DNA of 64,000 bases from Cliona cf. orientalis (GCA_963930775.1 OZ005700.1:8876609-8940608), one strand, 5' to 3'. Shown: positions 1 to 12,341, numbered from the stretch's first letter. Translations and numbers: made by a program. The notes: generated by a model from the sequence alone, not told the origin.

Positions 1-292
1 CTCATTTCACAGGCTCCATTCCAATGATACGATCTTAGCATCCCACAAGTATACATTATCCATGGCTCAACCCTCTGCATATATTATTCACTACCATCAT
101 GATCTGTGTTATGACTGTGATATTATAATACCTATGTTTTATTATGACATCGTTGACATTCATAAAATTTGTACACAAACGCCCATATCATGTGACCACA
201 TGTTTGAGTGTTGGTGATTTGTTTAGTCTACATACATAATGTATAAACCTTACATGTACCTCTGCCAAACCACATAACGCACGCACTTACAG

Positions 293-509
293 GATTCGTC
301 AGGCAGAGAAAAAGAAAAAGAAGCTTCACATCAAGAGGCCAGGAGCCAAGAAGGATGAAAAGAAGAGAGTGCTGTTGGCTCTGAAGGAGCACATGCAGTT
401 GGAGAGCACCGATGGGATGGAGAGTAGTGATTCAGACTCAGAGCTGGGGGGCGGAGGGGGGATACCGGAATCCCCCTTGCCAAGAATTCGAACTCCGACA
501 CTGAGTTGA
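293..509 (+). CDS. 3' terminal exon of an unrecognised gene
   Basis: An acceptor (cttacag) at 287-292 opens a frame of 72 codons after one completing base, ending in TGA at 507-509. The encoded tail is first very basic (QAEKKKKLHIKRPGAKKDEK), then acidic and serine-rich (ESSDSDSE), and ends in a Gly/Pro stretch. This looks like the disordered C-terminus of an intracellular, possibly nuclear, protein. I do not recognise the family; the rest of the gene lies left of the window. It converges on the caveolin cluster. The reverse-strand ORF over the same bases is a shadow. Confidence 0.5.
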
Positions 510-921
510 TAGCATGGGAGATAGAAAGATGATACTGGTACGTTAGTAGACTATTGTACTCACTAGCTGAGAGAAAGAGAGACAGTCCCATGCTTATCTA
601 TGAACAAATTAAATTTGTTTTTTCGTATCTCACTTATAATAGAATCACCCGACGCTTTTTTTTTTTACTTTTTTTATCCCATAATGAATGAATGTGTGGT
701 CTTAGCGTATGTATAATGTGCATGATTATTATTTGGTATTGCTCAGTAATAAATCAGAATCTTTTATATTAAATTTTGCCATACATACTGTGATACAGGG
801 GGCAAACTTTGCGAATATCAGTGTCCATATCATCCTAAAATTGACAAACTCACACACTCTACACTCCATAACATTATTATACTATCACTGGCAGCTGTAT
901 ATTAAATAATGTGCAGCTTGT

Positions 922-1790
922 TCAGAGACTATATATGGGCTGTTTCTTGGGCGGTTGCTTTCTCTTACGACAACAGCCGCAATCTAGCGTGAGGCACAGC
1001 TCCTTCAACCCCTTCATCAAACTCTTTAGAATTTCGTAGAGCGGTAGGCACACTCCTTGCAGACAGACCAGGCTGAGGCGCAGTATGGGGGAGAGACACC
1101 ACGACTGGGCGTAGATGGTCCAGGCGTTGATGATGCCCCACAGTATGACCAGGAATAGGCCAGTAGTGAATACGACGCAGTTGTAGGCACCGTAGAGGGT
1201 ACCGTTGTACACCCTTCTCAGAATATCTTCGAACCTTTCTGATACTGAGGCGGCTTTGTGGGAACGAAAGGTAGCGTCATATTCAAACTGCATGTAGCAA
1301 TACAGATTTGATTGTACGACATTGTGTTATAACAGTATTATACTTACGCTCATGGCAAACTGTGGGTCTTCATTTTCTTCAAACGGCTCTAGCTCTGCGG
1401 TATTCATTTCCAACTCATGTACGCCATCCACTGGGATGCCAACTTGTTCATACTCTTCACTATCTGCATACAGCATAATTTGCAAAGGCTTAAAAACTGC
1501 CACTATAATAGCTAAAATTTAATATAGAATTCGCATTTCTTCCGACAGCAAGATAAGGTACCTCCTGACTTACCGTCCATATTGGCTTGGCCATCATCTC
1601 CTCCAGGCTTCAGCTGTTTGTCCGGGACCGCAGGAGCTCCGGGTCTCAGTGAGCTTTCTGAACGGTGGACGGGAACTTGAGGGGGAGCAAATTTGATTGG
1701 AGGCCTAAGCTGAGGACCTCTGATCATTCCTGACGTATTGTGATAAACTGGTTGGTCGTTGTACGTGTATTTCGGACGAGGACCTGCCAT
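922..1790 (-). CDS. Caveolin-like protein, cluster copy A
   Basis: Three exons, complement(join(922..1287,1348..1463,1574..1790)), about 232 residues. Exon 1 encodes a Pro-rich N-terminus starting MAGPRPKY. Exon 2 is acidic. Exon 3 holds the caveolin domain, opening FEYDATFRSHK and containing a scaffolding-like FEDILRRVY segment, a long hydrophobic hairpin (LFLVILWGIINAWTIYAQ) and the SPILRLSLVCLQ stretch that aligns with vertebrate VPCIKSFLIEIQC. The Cys-rich basic tail (CGCCRKRKQ) suggests palmitoylation near the membrane. Caveolins insert into the cytoplasmic leaflet and shape caveolae; that function is inferred from the family. Intron 1 is phase 1 and intron 2 phase 0, as in the three neighbours. 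The start is the first ATG in frame with all three exons. Confidence 0.85.
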
Positions 1791-1829
1791 AAATTGCTGT
1801 GAATTTCTCCTGCGACACAACGGCTTCGT

Positions 1830-3098
1830 AGCTAATCAACTGCAGCTGTGTACTGGTTCACTGTTGTCTTTTAGGCCTGGCCGTAACATGCGCAGCATAG
1901 CAATGAACTGACGTAGCCACCATCGCAGCTATTGTGTACTAACTTACAGTAAGAAAGAATTCCAAAACTCACAAAAAACTGATATAATAATATTATATTA
2001 ATATTGTATTACATAATAATATACAACATGTAACATAATTTATTCCATACCCAGATTTATTACTGCTTTGCTGATACGTGCTTATTGGGAATTATCCTTG
2101 CACCCTACGTGTATATTATAGCCAATGATTGATGAATATTATCATTTTCATGCTTTCCTTTGGCAGTTGTCTGGTCCACTGCAATCACTGGATGTGGTTC
2201 AACAGTGACTCCCAATATCAATACCTGGGTCAAACCCAAATCTAATAGTAGAGAATTATGTATTATCCTCAGGTCACACTTAGTCACCCACAAATATTGT
2301 TTTTTACACGAGGGGATGCACTTTGCACTTTTGACTGATGGATGGAATAAAAAAAAAAAAATTATAACCCCCATCCTCCCTCGACCTTCCGAGCTCTAGG
2401 CTGGAACGTTGGTCGGGGTGAACTGCGGACATTACCGCAGCCAGTTAGACTTCCGTGTCACAGCCACAGGGGACCGAAGTCAGCCTATGGTGGATATACG
2501 GGCTTTTTCCAGGATGGGGGGGTATTCGAGGGAGGAACCTGGGCGACCCCTAAGCCATATATGCCCAGGACCATGTGCAGTTTTCAGCTGCAGTGCAGGT
2601 GCCAGAGGGGGTACCCCTGACACCGTCTAGCCCCGATAGTCCCTCCCGGAAATCGCTATTTATTGAGCTGGGACAGGGGGTAGCAAAACGCGTATGGTTT
2701 TCACGTTGGAATGTACAGACCGTGACGTAATTAATTAATAGCTATGAATATCATTAACTCTTCACCGCGGCGCGCCAAAGTATATCTCGCCAACGGAAAG
2801 AGCTCTGGAGCTGGAACAAAAACCAAAATGTAGCTCATAAACATATAAAGCCAGCTATCATAGTCCCGAACATGCTACTTTATACCCATAGTACAATAAT
2901 AAATAATTACTATAATTATCATCACTCTACTGTCACCATTCATTGCAAGGGTAGATTTGAGAGCAGACCATTAATTAAAGCAACTGAGTAATAATTTGCA
3001 GCACCTAACGTTAATACTATTGTTGAAATGTAGTTTGCCTGAAATTCTTTCAGTATCACTATTTGCAATCTATGGCCTTAAATTTTAGTAGTCTCTAT
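1830..3098. other. Intergenic stretch between caveolin copies A and B
   Basis: No coding exon recognised. It is AT-rich with homopolymer A at 2348-2359, followed by a clearly GC-richer block at about 2395-2690. The composition change after a poly-A run could mark an old insertion, but I see no family signature. Short ORFs on both strands have no recognisable content. Confidence 0.4.
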
Positions 3099-4108
3099 CT
3101 ATACTTCCAATTTCTGTTGGAATGCGGCTGCCCTCTGTAACCCTCCTCCTTGTTGCATAGCCGAAGACATCCAATTGCACCCCCCTACACCACAGCCTTC
3201 TGCACACGCCTTCAATATCAGGCTCAGAGGATCCAAGATGAGTGGAAGTACGCCCTTTACGACAACCAAGCTGACCCTCGTCAGAGGAGAAATAACCCAG
3301 GCCTGGAGGAATGCAATGGTTCCGTTGATCACTGCCCACAAGAAGGCAATTATGATGCCAATGGTGAAGAGTAGGATGTTGTAGGTCCATCTCAGTGAGC
3401 ACATGTAGACCACTTTGAGTATGGAACGCATCGAGTGAAAGGCCCTGGCTCCCTCATGTTCACGAAATGTCTTCTTGAATATGAACTGTGCAAGAGAGAG
3501 AAATCTACTAACTGATTGGCTTTCAATACGTAAAATTTAACGAGAAAGGGTGGTATGATAATCATAGCTAGCTTAGCTGCTACTATTGACATACACTGAT
3601 ATTAAAATGCTGGACAGAGGGAGCGTTAGACACCAGCGAAGAGCGTGAACTCGAGGAGAAACTATCGTCAAAATCTGAGTCCTCTGTTTGATTTTGTTCC
3701 ACAGATTCATAGGTCTCCACATTTACCCCCACATCTTCAGCACCTACAGTAGTTTATGATGGAGAAATAAAACTATTAATAAACTCAATCTTCCCATGCA
3801 TACCAAAGTTTTAATATACCTGATCCCCATGGTTTCTTGTACCTTACGGCCTTATGGGAGCTGGGCTCTTCTGCTGTCACCAATGCTGGCTGTATTTCAG
3901 AGTGGGGATATGAAGAGCTGTTGAATGAAGCAGCTGCCGCCTGAGCTTGAGGCTGTTGGTGCTGTTGCTGTTGGTGAGGTAGAGGCTGCTGCTGTTGGTA
4001 TGGCTTTCTGATTGGTGGAGGTGGTGGTGGATATGCCGCTGCACTCCGACCTGGGCTCCTAGAGGAGAGATGATGAGGAACTGGTGGCAGGTGACCAGGT
4101 TCAGCCAT
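3099..4108 (-). CDS. Caveolin-like protein, cluster copy B (divergent)
   Basis: Exons complement(join(3099..3485,3595..3743,3820..4108)), about 274 residues. Exon 1 encodes a Pro/Gln-rich N-terminus (PPPPPPIRK, then Q runs). Exon 2 is acidic and Ser-rich. Exon 3 begins FIFKKTFREHE, matching FEYDTTFRAHK of its neighbours, and carries the hydrophobic hairpin IGIIIAFLWAVINGTIAFLQ and the SPLTRVSLVVVKG segment. It is the most divergent of the four: the end lacks the CC-basic tail and instead has a Gly/Cys stretch (CGVGGCNW). Same intron phases (1, 0) and same exon roles as the others, so common descent is clear although sequence identity is low. Confidence 0.8.
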
Positions 4109-4471
4109 GACTTATAGCTACTCCAATAATTTAAGAAATAGTATGATTCAAACTCTTCACCACACACACAAAAAAAAGACAGCTGAATATTGTATCGATA
4201 CTAGAATTTCTTGCCAACTAAAGTGCGATATTATTATTGTCAGCACATTGAAAACAAAATAAGTTTTGATAGTGATAGAAATGAAGTATTTACAGTTATC
4301 ATAGCTGCACACCCAAAGTCAACTAAGTTGTGATAGCTAGTGATTTCATTTTAAGTATGTACACAATATTATCATTCACTGGCTGCATATGCATAGTGGC
4401 TTAACAAAACTTTCTACCTGGATATAACAACTCTCTAATTGTCAATAATTACTGTTTCTTCAACTTTAACC

Positions 4472-5227
4472 TTAAGCAGCCTTCCTACGAATCAGCCGAT
4501 AACAGCTACACCCAGCTCCAAGAATACGACAAAGATCATTTGTGCACTTGAACATGTGGCTTGATATCTCGTAGCATGGATAGATAGCACACTGCATGCT
4601 GACCAGGTAATATCTCACGATTGGTGAGAGACACCACGTCTGAAAGAAGATGGTGAAGGCATTCAGCACTCCCCAGAAAACGACCAGGGTTATCCCCACC
4701 ATAAATACCCCCACGTTGTAGGTGCCCCAGAGAGAGTAGTGGTAGAGCTTTCTCAAGAATTTATCAAGGCTGCTGGCCACCGGTGCAACTTTGTGTGCCC
4801 GGAAAGTAGTGTCATACTCAAACTGCAAAAATAACAGTCATAATTTATCACACACTTTTATTTCCCTACTAGCTAGATAAATATATTATATGATGTACAC
4901 TTATTGTGAAAGCTTCATCCAGCTCTCCTGGGGTGCCAGTTGAAGCTTTGTCTTGTACTCCCCCAGTAAAGGCAACACCACTGACACTACTCTCCTGCAT
5001 CTCATCCATAGGAATCATAATTTGTTTTTTCTCTCCATCGATATCAGCTGGCCGCAAGGGAAAGAGAACATGCAATTGTCATAATATACAAGCTATCTAA
5101 AAATTCATAAGCTTTCACTATAATTGCTGACAAGATAATCAGTTGACTATCTAAAAAAAAAAAATTTACCACTGGAAGCTTCGGAGTATGGTATCTTTGA
5201 GCATTGTGGAATAAGAGACTCCTCCAT
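4472..5227 (-). CDS. Caveolin-like protein, cluster copy C
   Basis: Exons complement(join(4472..4822,4899..5047,5170..5227)), about 185 residues. Exon 1 is short (MEESLIPQCSKIPYSEASS), exon 2 is acidic with the motif IMIPMDEMQE that parallels VGIPVDGVHE of copy A and VAIPIDQVEY of copy D. Exon 3 holds FEYDTTFRAHK, the membrane hairpin VGITLVVFWGVLNAFTIFFQ, WCLSPIVRYYLVSMQC and a tail with GCSCYRLIRRK. The Cys cluster next to basic residues fits membrane-apposed palmitoylation. Exon 2 ends in an AGT codon followed by GTACAT, as the equivalent exons of A, B and D end in AGC/AGT. Transcription would be toward copy B. Confidence 0.87.
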
Positions 5228-5329
5228 AGTATTGATCATCTATAGTGGTAGTAGTTCTAGCTTAAACGATTCGGAAACTTTGCCGCTATGTCGCTCAATG
5301 TTAACGTTAGGGAACACCAGTGAATGAAA

Positions 5330-5460
5330 TGAAGTGATTTGTATTGAAAATTCATTACAATGACAATACAAGTTGTGTATATATATTATATATTATAGTA
5401 TACAATTGACAAATCTCTTATTAGTCATCAATCTATATTGATTACAGCTTTGTTCACACT
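5330..5460. repeat. Duplicated flank, copy 1 (matches 5920-6056)
   Basis: A diverged direct repeat of the segment just downstream of caveolin D. Shared landmarks are TATTGAAAA.TTATTACA.TGACA, a TTGTGTATA run and AATTGACAAA.TCT.TTATTAGTCA. The two copies sit on either side of a retroelement fragment and a MITE, so this is probably part of a caveolin duplication unit. Confidence 0.6.
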
Positions 5461-5466
5461 AACAAC

Positions 5467-5640
5467 ATGTGGTGCGAGCGTGTCTCCTGGGTCTTAGAGA
5501 AAATCTTACACCAGCTCCTGGAGTTTATCCCAGCCCATTTGGTAAACACAGAAGATTTTATGAACAGATTGAAGAAGCAACTCCCATGGTCACCTGGTAC
5601 ATTATTTTTCACAATGGATGTATCCGCACTCTTGTCTCTA
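5467..5640 (+). mobile_element. Reverse-transcriptase fragment, Penelope-like or other non-LTR type
   Basis: The plus frame contains NTEDFMNRLKK followed by PGTLFFTMDVSALLSLY. This resembles the stretch before and through the first catalytic Asp motif (a conserved TxDVxSLYTNIP segment) of Penelope-like and some non-LTR reverse transcriptases. The fragment stops where a TA-flanked MITE begins, exactly inside the SLYT codons. No endonuclease or remaining RT motifs are visible. It is a short relic. Family assignment is from memory and moderate. Confidence 0.5.
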
Positions 5641-5899
5641 TACAAAAGTCCCATAGAGACAACTGTGCAATTATTTTCTTAATCACACACTTATTTGCTT
5701 AGTAACTGCACACTTACAGACCGGTAGCGGTGCATGCTGGACCAATCAGATTGCAGGTACAATCATAGCAACAAGCACTAGCCCAGCTTCGCCTTGTGCA
5801 GTTACTTTCCTTCCTCATGCAATTATTTCCCAAATTGCACTCTAATTCATACTAATAAGTGTGAAATTAAGTGCACACTTAGTCTATGGGACTTTTGTA
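5641..5899. mobile_element. MITE with TACAAAAGTCCCATAG inverted ends, TA target duplication
   Basis: Ends TACAAAAGTCCCATAGA and TCTATGGGACTTTTGTA are inverted copies, flanked by TA on each side (5639-5640 and 5900-5901). The 259-bp body has no ORF. TA duplication fits Tc1/mariner-type mobilisation. Confidence 0.75.
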
Positions 5900-5919
5900 T
5901 AGATAATTATATGATTAAT

Positions 5920-6056
5920 ATTGAAAACTTATTACAGTGACACTACAAACTAAAAATTGTGTATAATAATTATACAATGCATCAATACTACTAGAAAAAA
6001 CCAATTGACAAAATCTATTATTAGTCAGCAACCTATTGAGTTTTATTCATACTAAA
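5920..6056. repeat. Duplicated flank, copy 2 (3' of caveolin D)
   Basis: Partner of the repeat at 5330-5460. It lies directly 3' of the caveolin D stop codon, so it probably represents that gene's 3' flank. Confidence 0.6.
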
Positions 6057-6080
6057 ATTAATAACGTAATGTATCAGTCA

Positions 6081-6699
6081 TTATTTCCTTTTACAACATC
6101 CCTTCAGTAAAGTCCCCAAGAGCTTATTGACACCTCCCAGGGCACTATTTAGTATCTCAAACAAGGGTAGACACACCCCCTGACCACAGACCAAGGTGTA
6201 TCGTGTTATGGGTGAGAGACACCATGACTGGATGTAGATGGTGAAGCCGTTGAGTATGGCCCAGAAGAGCACGATAAAGAGGCCTGTGGCTACCACGACA
6301 AAATGGTAGACTCCAAAGATAGTCCACTGGTAGCATGACTTCAAAACAGTCTTGAAAGCTTCAGAGTGGATAATAGCTTTGTGGGAAAGAAAGGTTTCTT
6401 CATACTCAAACTGTAAATAATTACAGATTCAATTATTAAAGGGGACACAATCTTAATACGTACACTCATGGAAAATTGTGGGCCTTGATTCTCCTCCTCC
6501 ATGGCATACTCCACTTGATCAATTGGGATAGCGACTTCTTCGTGATCTGCATCTGCTAATCATTATTGTCAGGTATAGATTTTAAATATAATATACCATA
6601 TTGGGGTTCATCCTGCAAGGCATTATCTCTTGATAGGTGATGATGAGGGGGAACGGGAGGAGCCTTATGGTGCCTCCTTCCAGTAGCTGGGTCAGCCAT
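6081..6699 (-). CDS. Caveolin-like protein, cluster copy D
   Basis: Exons complement(join(6081..6410,6464..6552,6597..6699)), about 173 residues, the shortest of the four. N-terminus MADPATGRRHHKAPPVPPHH; exon 2 VAIPIDQVEYAMEEEN. Exon 3 contains FEYEETFLSHK, the hairpin ATGLFIVLFWAILNGFTIYIQ, SWCLSPITRYTLVCGQG and the tail LLKGCCKRK. Closest by eye to copy A (both share the QSWCLSPI.R.TLVC.QGVCLPL.EIL pattern). Length is similar to vertebrate CAV1 (178 aa). Confidence 0.87.
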
Positions 6700-7036
6700 T
6701 TGCTCAGTGCTCACCTCAATTGTAATCAAGACACAATTTCAAGCAGGTCCACAAATATCAAACATTTCTACATTTTATAGACTTGTTGATGAGTAACTTA
6801 ACTAGGAAATTTAGAGTCTGACACATCTGCAATAATTCAAATCATGAAGGAAATTTTAATAACACTTCATAACATACACTTTCAGTCACCACCACACAAT
6901 ATGTCAAATTAATTAATTTTAATAATAGACTACTTTTATTCATTTTGCTAAAAATGATTACTTCCCAGTGCTTTGCAATTAATTATACACCAGGGAAAAT
7001 GTCCATGTGAAAATTGTTCATAATATTGCGTTCTAT

Positions 7037-10000
7037 CTATGACTTGATCAGCTCAGCGTTGGGCTCTTGATACACCTCCTTCAAGATGAAGAGGGCCGTG
7101 TCCTCAGAACGCCTGCAGTATCAAGAGAGGAAAAACACCTTAACACAGAGGTGCAGCTTGGATGTCTCTACTCTATCTATAGTATAATTTGCAGCATCAG
7201 CTCCCAGAGTATCAACAGGAACAATTGATTCAGTTCGGCGAACGAATTTTTACATCATTTGCTACTCATTTTCTCACTACATAATGTGCTAGAATCTGCT
7301 ACCAAAATAAGACTCACCAGTAGCAGAGATGACTGCTGAGAGCAAATAGATACTCATTCAGTTTCTCAATCGGCTTCTCTTGCAGGACGTAGTCAATCCT
7401 CCGGCCTTGATTAAGGAGACCAATAGGGACGTCCTCCTCCTTGGAAACCACAGGGTCAGGAGTCAGAGGAACTTCAAGTTCTGGGGGGGGGGGGGGGGGG
7501 GGGGGGGGAGGAAGAGGTTAGTTGGAAGGGGTAAAAAGTTAATGTAGCACAATGCACACACCAGTAGTGTCCTTCTCTGCCACATAGCTGGAGCTGTGGC
7601 TGCGGGCAAACTCATTGAGCTGCTGCCACATGTTCCTCATCCCCTCCACCAGGTGGTGCTTTATCGACGCTCCCACCTGACCCAGGTTCTCATACAGCTC
7701 TGCAAACAAAGGTACACAAAACAGCCCATTTAGAGCATACACACACAAACACATCTCATAAGGTATACTGGTAACTTGGGGAAAGGCATTACAAAGCAGC
7801 TGTGATTGCCACACATGGTATAGGTGAGGCATCTAAAGCAAATTATAACTATACACACGTGAATATGTGAAATTTATACACAAATGGTCAGGGTGTTGAG
7901 TCAACATGGAACGGTTTAGAGAGGGAGGTGTGGCTTACCCAGGTGGAATCTCTTTCTTCCCTTGTGGTGGGGCATGAGCACGGCTCTCTCAGGGGACTGG
8001 CTGACCACTAGCGGCTCGAGGCGATAAGCAACGGGGTCAAACTGAAAATGAAAACAATCACAGTGATCATACACACATTCAATGATAATACAGCTGCATT
8101 ATTGTAAATACTATGCAAGATGAACACATGACATTTTCATGCATAATGCTTACTGGATGATAAATATTGAAAACGTGAGCACAGGTAGGCAGACTAAATG
8201 AAGGCCCAAGCTCTTCTACTCCCCTGTAGAATAAAAATATGACATCATCAATTGAGTCACATGACTAGTCACATGATAACTAGCACTGAGTCACCTGACA
8301 GAGAGGAAGAGTCCAATGGGGGACCCAAGGGCAAACAAAAACTGTGGCTGAAAGTTGAGCTGGGGATACTCGACGAAAGGCTGACCAGTTCCAGCTAGAC
8401 CACGGACAAACTTCACTCCTTGAAGAGTGGCTTTCTGAAGTGCTGAGTCGACGGCTTCTTGCTGCTGCTGGAGTCTCTGCTGCTCCTTCTCCCTGGCCTC
8501 TCTCTCCCTCGCCTTCCTCTCCTTGGCCACTCGCTGCTTCTCTAGTTCCTCCGTGATGAAGATGGACAACTTTTTCCTGGGACCCATTGGAACGCCTAGC
8601 TCTTTAAGATCATCAACATTGCACATGAGCTGGATTGGGAGGGAGGGGGAGGAGGGAGAGGGGGGGGGGGGATATTACAATCATCAGCTACAAAATTATC
8701 ATCTTACTCACCAGACTATCAAAGTCGATCTCTTCCCGATGAAATCTCTCTGTGAGACTTGTGAGCCCGAGCTGAGCCAGTGCCTCCTCCAGAGAGGGCT
8801 GGGTGCCATCATCGTCTGGTTCATCCTCACCACCTTCACCAATGGTAGACACAGTGGCCTCAGAGGATGGCTGCTCCACCTCTTGGGAACTATCAGATAT
8901 TGAGAAAAAAATTGTATCATTATGTGACTGAATTTTGTAAGGCCCATTTGCAGAATTTGCTTAAAAACTAAGCCAGAATCCAGAAAAAAATTTTTTGTGC
9001 AAAAACAGCTAAAAAAGTGTCAAAATCTTTTGTTTTGCACAAAGTGGGGCTTTTTTTTCGAAAATTAATCATTACTTGTGATTTCACCTTGTTGGTTGTG
9101 AGACACTGGCTGATGGAAGAGCCATGCCAGAGGAGGAGGAGGGAGAGTGCTGATGGTAGAGCAGGTCAAAGAGGGCACATGAGCCGAGGGAGTGACCCAT
9201 CACGGACACACCCCCTCGGAACGATGGATTACGCAACTGAAATATCTCCCACATGCGGTTCATCTCTGATGCTACTTGGGAGATAATCGTCTGAGAGTGT
9301 GTGTGGGTGTGTTGGGGGGGGGGGGTCACCTTTAGCCATTGAGTGGGCATTTTGACTGTACCTGGCAGTATATGGGGCTGGTGAAGTAGAGTATGTCCAG
9401 TAGTGTGGAGTTAGTGAAATCCCTCAGTCTAGTGATACTAGGCAGGGTCAGCGTCTGCAACTTGCTGTAAAGTGGACAAAAAAAACACAAAAACAAATTA
9501 ATTTTAAGAGAGCACCTAGCCACATAACTCAGTAGAATCACTGACCAGTCAACTCCAGTGTCATCACCATGGAGAGCAGCGTGCCAGTGTACTGGTAGGA
9601 ACTCCACCCTCCCTCCATTGTCCCCGGCCAGAGGAGCCTGGGACACAAACCGATGAGTCTTCAACATCAGCTGGGCCACCTCACGGAAGTCATCCACTGC
9701 AAACAGTATACACACATACACACATGCGCATGATTATCAAAATCAGCCATATCCGCTATGTTATCACAAAACATAGGGAGGGAACAAAAAAATCAGATAA
9801 ATCAGAGAAAATTGATCTGCAAACTGGTGGAAATTTTCCTGCTCTATATATAGTAGTATCTGGGCATAGAGAGACGTACCACAGTCGACCAGGTTCCTGA
9901 AGCTGAGGTCGTGATGAGCTCCGATGCCATGGACAACAAACACTAGATGATCAATACGAGACTGCTCACCTAGTCAAGAGAAAAATAGGTAATTACTGAA

Positions 10001-12341
10001 GCAATCATGTGCACTCTAAATCTGGAAACATTCAAATCACAAAAATGATGCATACACACTATTAATATTAAGGGTCATTCCTACAAAAAATTTCAATTTA
10101 AAATTCATCATATGAAAATTTTCGTAACAGGAATTTTCAGACCTACAATGTTGTGCTTACCACTTTCAACTTTGTCCACCTCTGCAAACCCCCTCATGAC
10201 AGACTTTGGGTGGGAGGAGCTTCCATCGAGGTCAAGGGTACCAGTGTTAGGGGTGAGGTAGTGGACAATGGCGGAATGGGAATGCATTATGACTGTCTCG
10301 CCACCTCCCATCTCCACACGCCGGTTCCACATTCCCTGTGACAGAGCACTAAGGTACTCCTCCTGCAATAAAAAATAAACATTTGCTTAACTCGTTGGTA
10401 ATACAATTTTGAGATTGACAAAACTGAAAGAACAGACCTCTAATCTGTTGGCCTGTGTTTCATCATAAGGCAGGTACCACCTTTCTCCCTCTCCCTTGTA
10501 GAACCAAGAGCACCTCCTCACGTCAGAGACGGGCTCCTCCCAGTAGATGGCTCTACGCTGCCGACGATGAAGGTCAACGTCGTAACGACCTCCATCAGTT
10601 GGAACAAGCACCTGGATTCAAAACAATCAACTTAAATAACACATACTTGAATACTATCATCTCTCTCTCTCTCTCTCTCACCTCCTGTGAACTACTCTGA
10701 TATTGGATGAAGCTCTCCTCAAGCCTCTGAGAATCAACCAATGAGAAAGGTATCCAATACTTCTCCCCGGCTCTCAGATAAAACCAGTGATATCTGACAG
10801 GCTGTGACGCCTGGTCCCATCCTCCCCCTCCTCCCGCTGCCACTCCAGTCCACTGTGGTTCGGCCATAGCTCCAGTGTATGTCTGAGAACTACCAGCCAC
10901 AGCCGTGGGGAGCGGTGGGGCAGCTGTACCCCCCACGGGAGGTCCTGCTTGTAACAAACTGGCACCTCCGGGCGGTCCGGAAAATGTGGGTGGGGCTTGA
11001 GACATAGGCCCCACCCCTTGGGAAGCAGCCATTGGCGGTTGCTGTAGTGGCTGAGATGGGATCATCATTGGTGGCTGCTGGGAGAGGGATTGAGAAGTAG
11101 GAGGAGCACCACCAACACCAGGGGCACCACTGCCGCTGAACGAAGCAATTCCAGACGCACCATACGCTGGCTTCCTCGAACCAAATCCAGTTCCAATTCT
11201 GTAAGGATTAGAGGGGCCACCCCCTCCTCCGCTGCTGCTACCGGCTGCCGCTGTTGTGGGGCCTGGGGGTGGCGGCTTGTCATGTGACAAGGCAGCAGCA
11301 GAAGAGGACGAGGGAGGGGGAGGGACACTGGAGGTCACCAGGTTGGTTGGCGGAGTGGTTGAGAGGTGAGCAGTGGAGGTGGCATTGGTGACGCCTGGCA
11401 CTACTTGCTCTGGATAACTAGCAAATGGCTGCACTGAGAAGCTGTCGTCAGCGTTCGTCTCCAGCATGGGGTCTCGGAAAACCGTAGAAGCTAAAGAAAT
11501 GTAGTGTTAGTGCATACTATATAATGTAATGTAATGAATTATTAAAAATACAGAAAGTTGCAGCAAGAAACACGTATAGAGGCAGTAACTACAAAAATAC
11601 TGGAAAGGATGCATAATATAATTTTGAACAAATATATGCTGAGATAATACCTACCTGGGGATGGGGAGGGTCTACCCGGAGCTATCCTGCTGGGAGTGCC
11701 TGAGTACTGAGTCACTGTGGGAGGCTCGTTCCAGCCATGCTTGGTGGTATTGAAGGCATCAAAGGCAACCTTATCACTACTTCCTTTAGGGGGTTCACTG
11801 TAGATAAAAGAAGGTAGTATAAATTACGGTACCGTGAATAAAATTAATAAAATACTACATAAATTAACATACACATATATACAATTCTACCTTGGAGCAG
11901 TAGTGGTGTTGACAGGACTATCCAGAGGTACTGTGCTGAGCTCTGATAAGGGGACAGTCCCCAAAGAGCCGCCTGTGGTGGCTGGAGCACTGGGCTGCTG
12001 TTGACCAGTGAGATTGGAGGGAGACTTGGACCGTCTCTCCTGTCGAGGAGAGTCACTAGAAGGAGGGGTAGCCCCTGGGGATACCTTAGATGATTGACTA
12101 CTAGCTGGAGACTTGCTCACTACAATGGTGGAAGTACAAATGAGGTGAATCGAGTAGTTAGTCTAATTAGAGCCCATCACATATATCTCCGAGACTCACC
12201 ATCTGGTTTGCTAGCTGGAGCCAGAGAGAAGGGACTGCTGAACGCCTCGTCGAATCCAAGAGAGAGACCAGATGATCCGCTGTTACTGGGTGATGCGAAC
12301 AGGTCAGAATGAAAGAGCTGAGGAGCTTTCTTGTCCGCCAT
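7037..12341 (-). CDS. SEC23IP: SEC23-interacting protein (DDHD phospholipase-like)
   Basis: Seventeen exons give an open frame of 1102 codons: complement(join(7037..7112,7318..7480,7562..7699,7939..8041,8154..8223,8295..8629,8712..8889,9088..9290,9362..9464,9546..9696,9880..9969,10161..10362,10438..10611,10682..11490,11655..11797,11891..12119,12200..12341)). Order: a Pro/Ser/Gly-rich N-terminus (about 440 residues) that in the family binds SEC23 at ER exit sites; a WWE-like region ([44 protein letters not shown]); the lipase-like core with LVFVVHGIG and the nucleophile motif GHSLGS; a SAM domain ([28 protein letters not shown]); and a DDHD domain ([29 protein letters not shown]). It matches human SEC23IP in order, and is slightly longer than the human protein (1000 aa). 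GHSLGS has the serine of GxSxG; whether the enzyme is active is not shown here. ATG is the first in frame, in a CpG-rich promoter. Confidence 0.95.
7482..7508. repeat. Homopolymer G tract (C tract on the sense strand of SEC23IP)
   Basis: About 26 consecutive G residues. On the gene's strand this is a C-only polypyrimidine tract ending directly in the CAG acceptor of the exon at 7318..7480. Its length may be unreliable in assembly. Confidence 0.9.
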
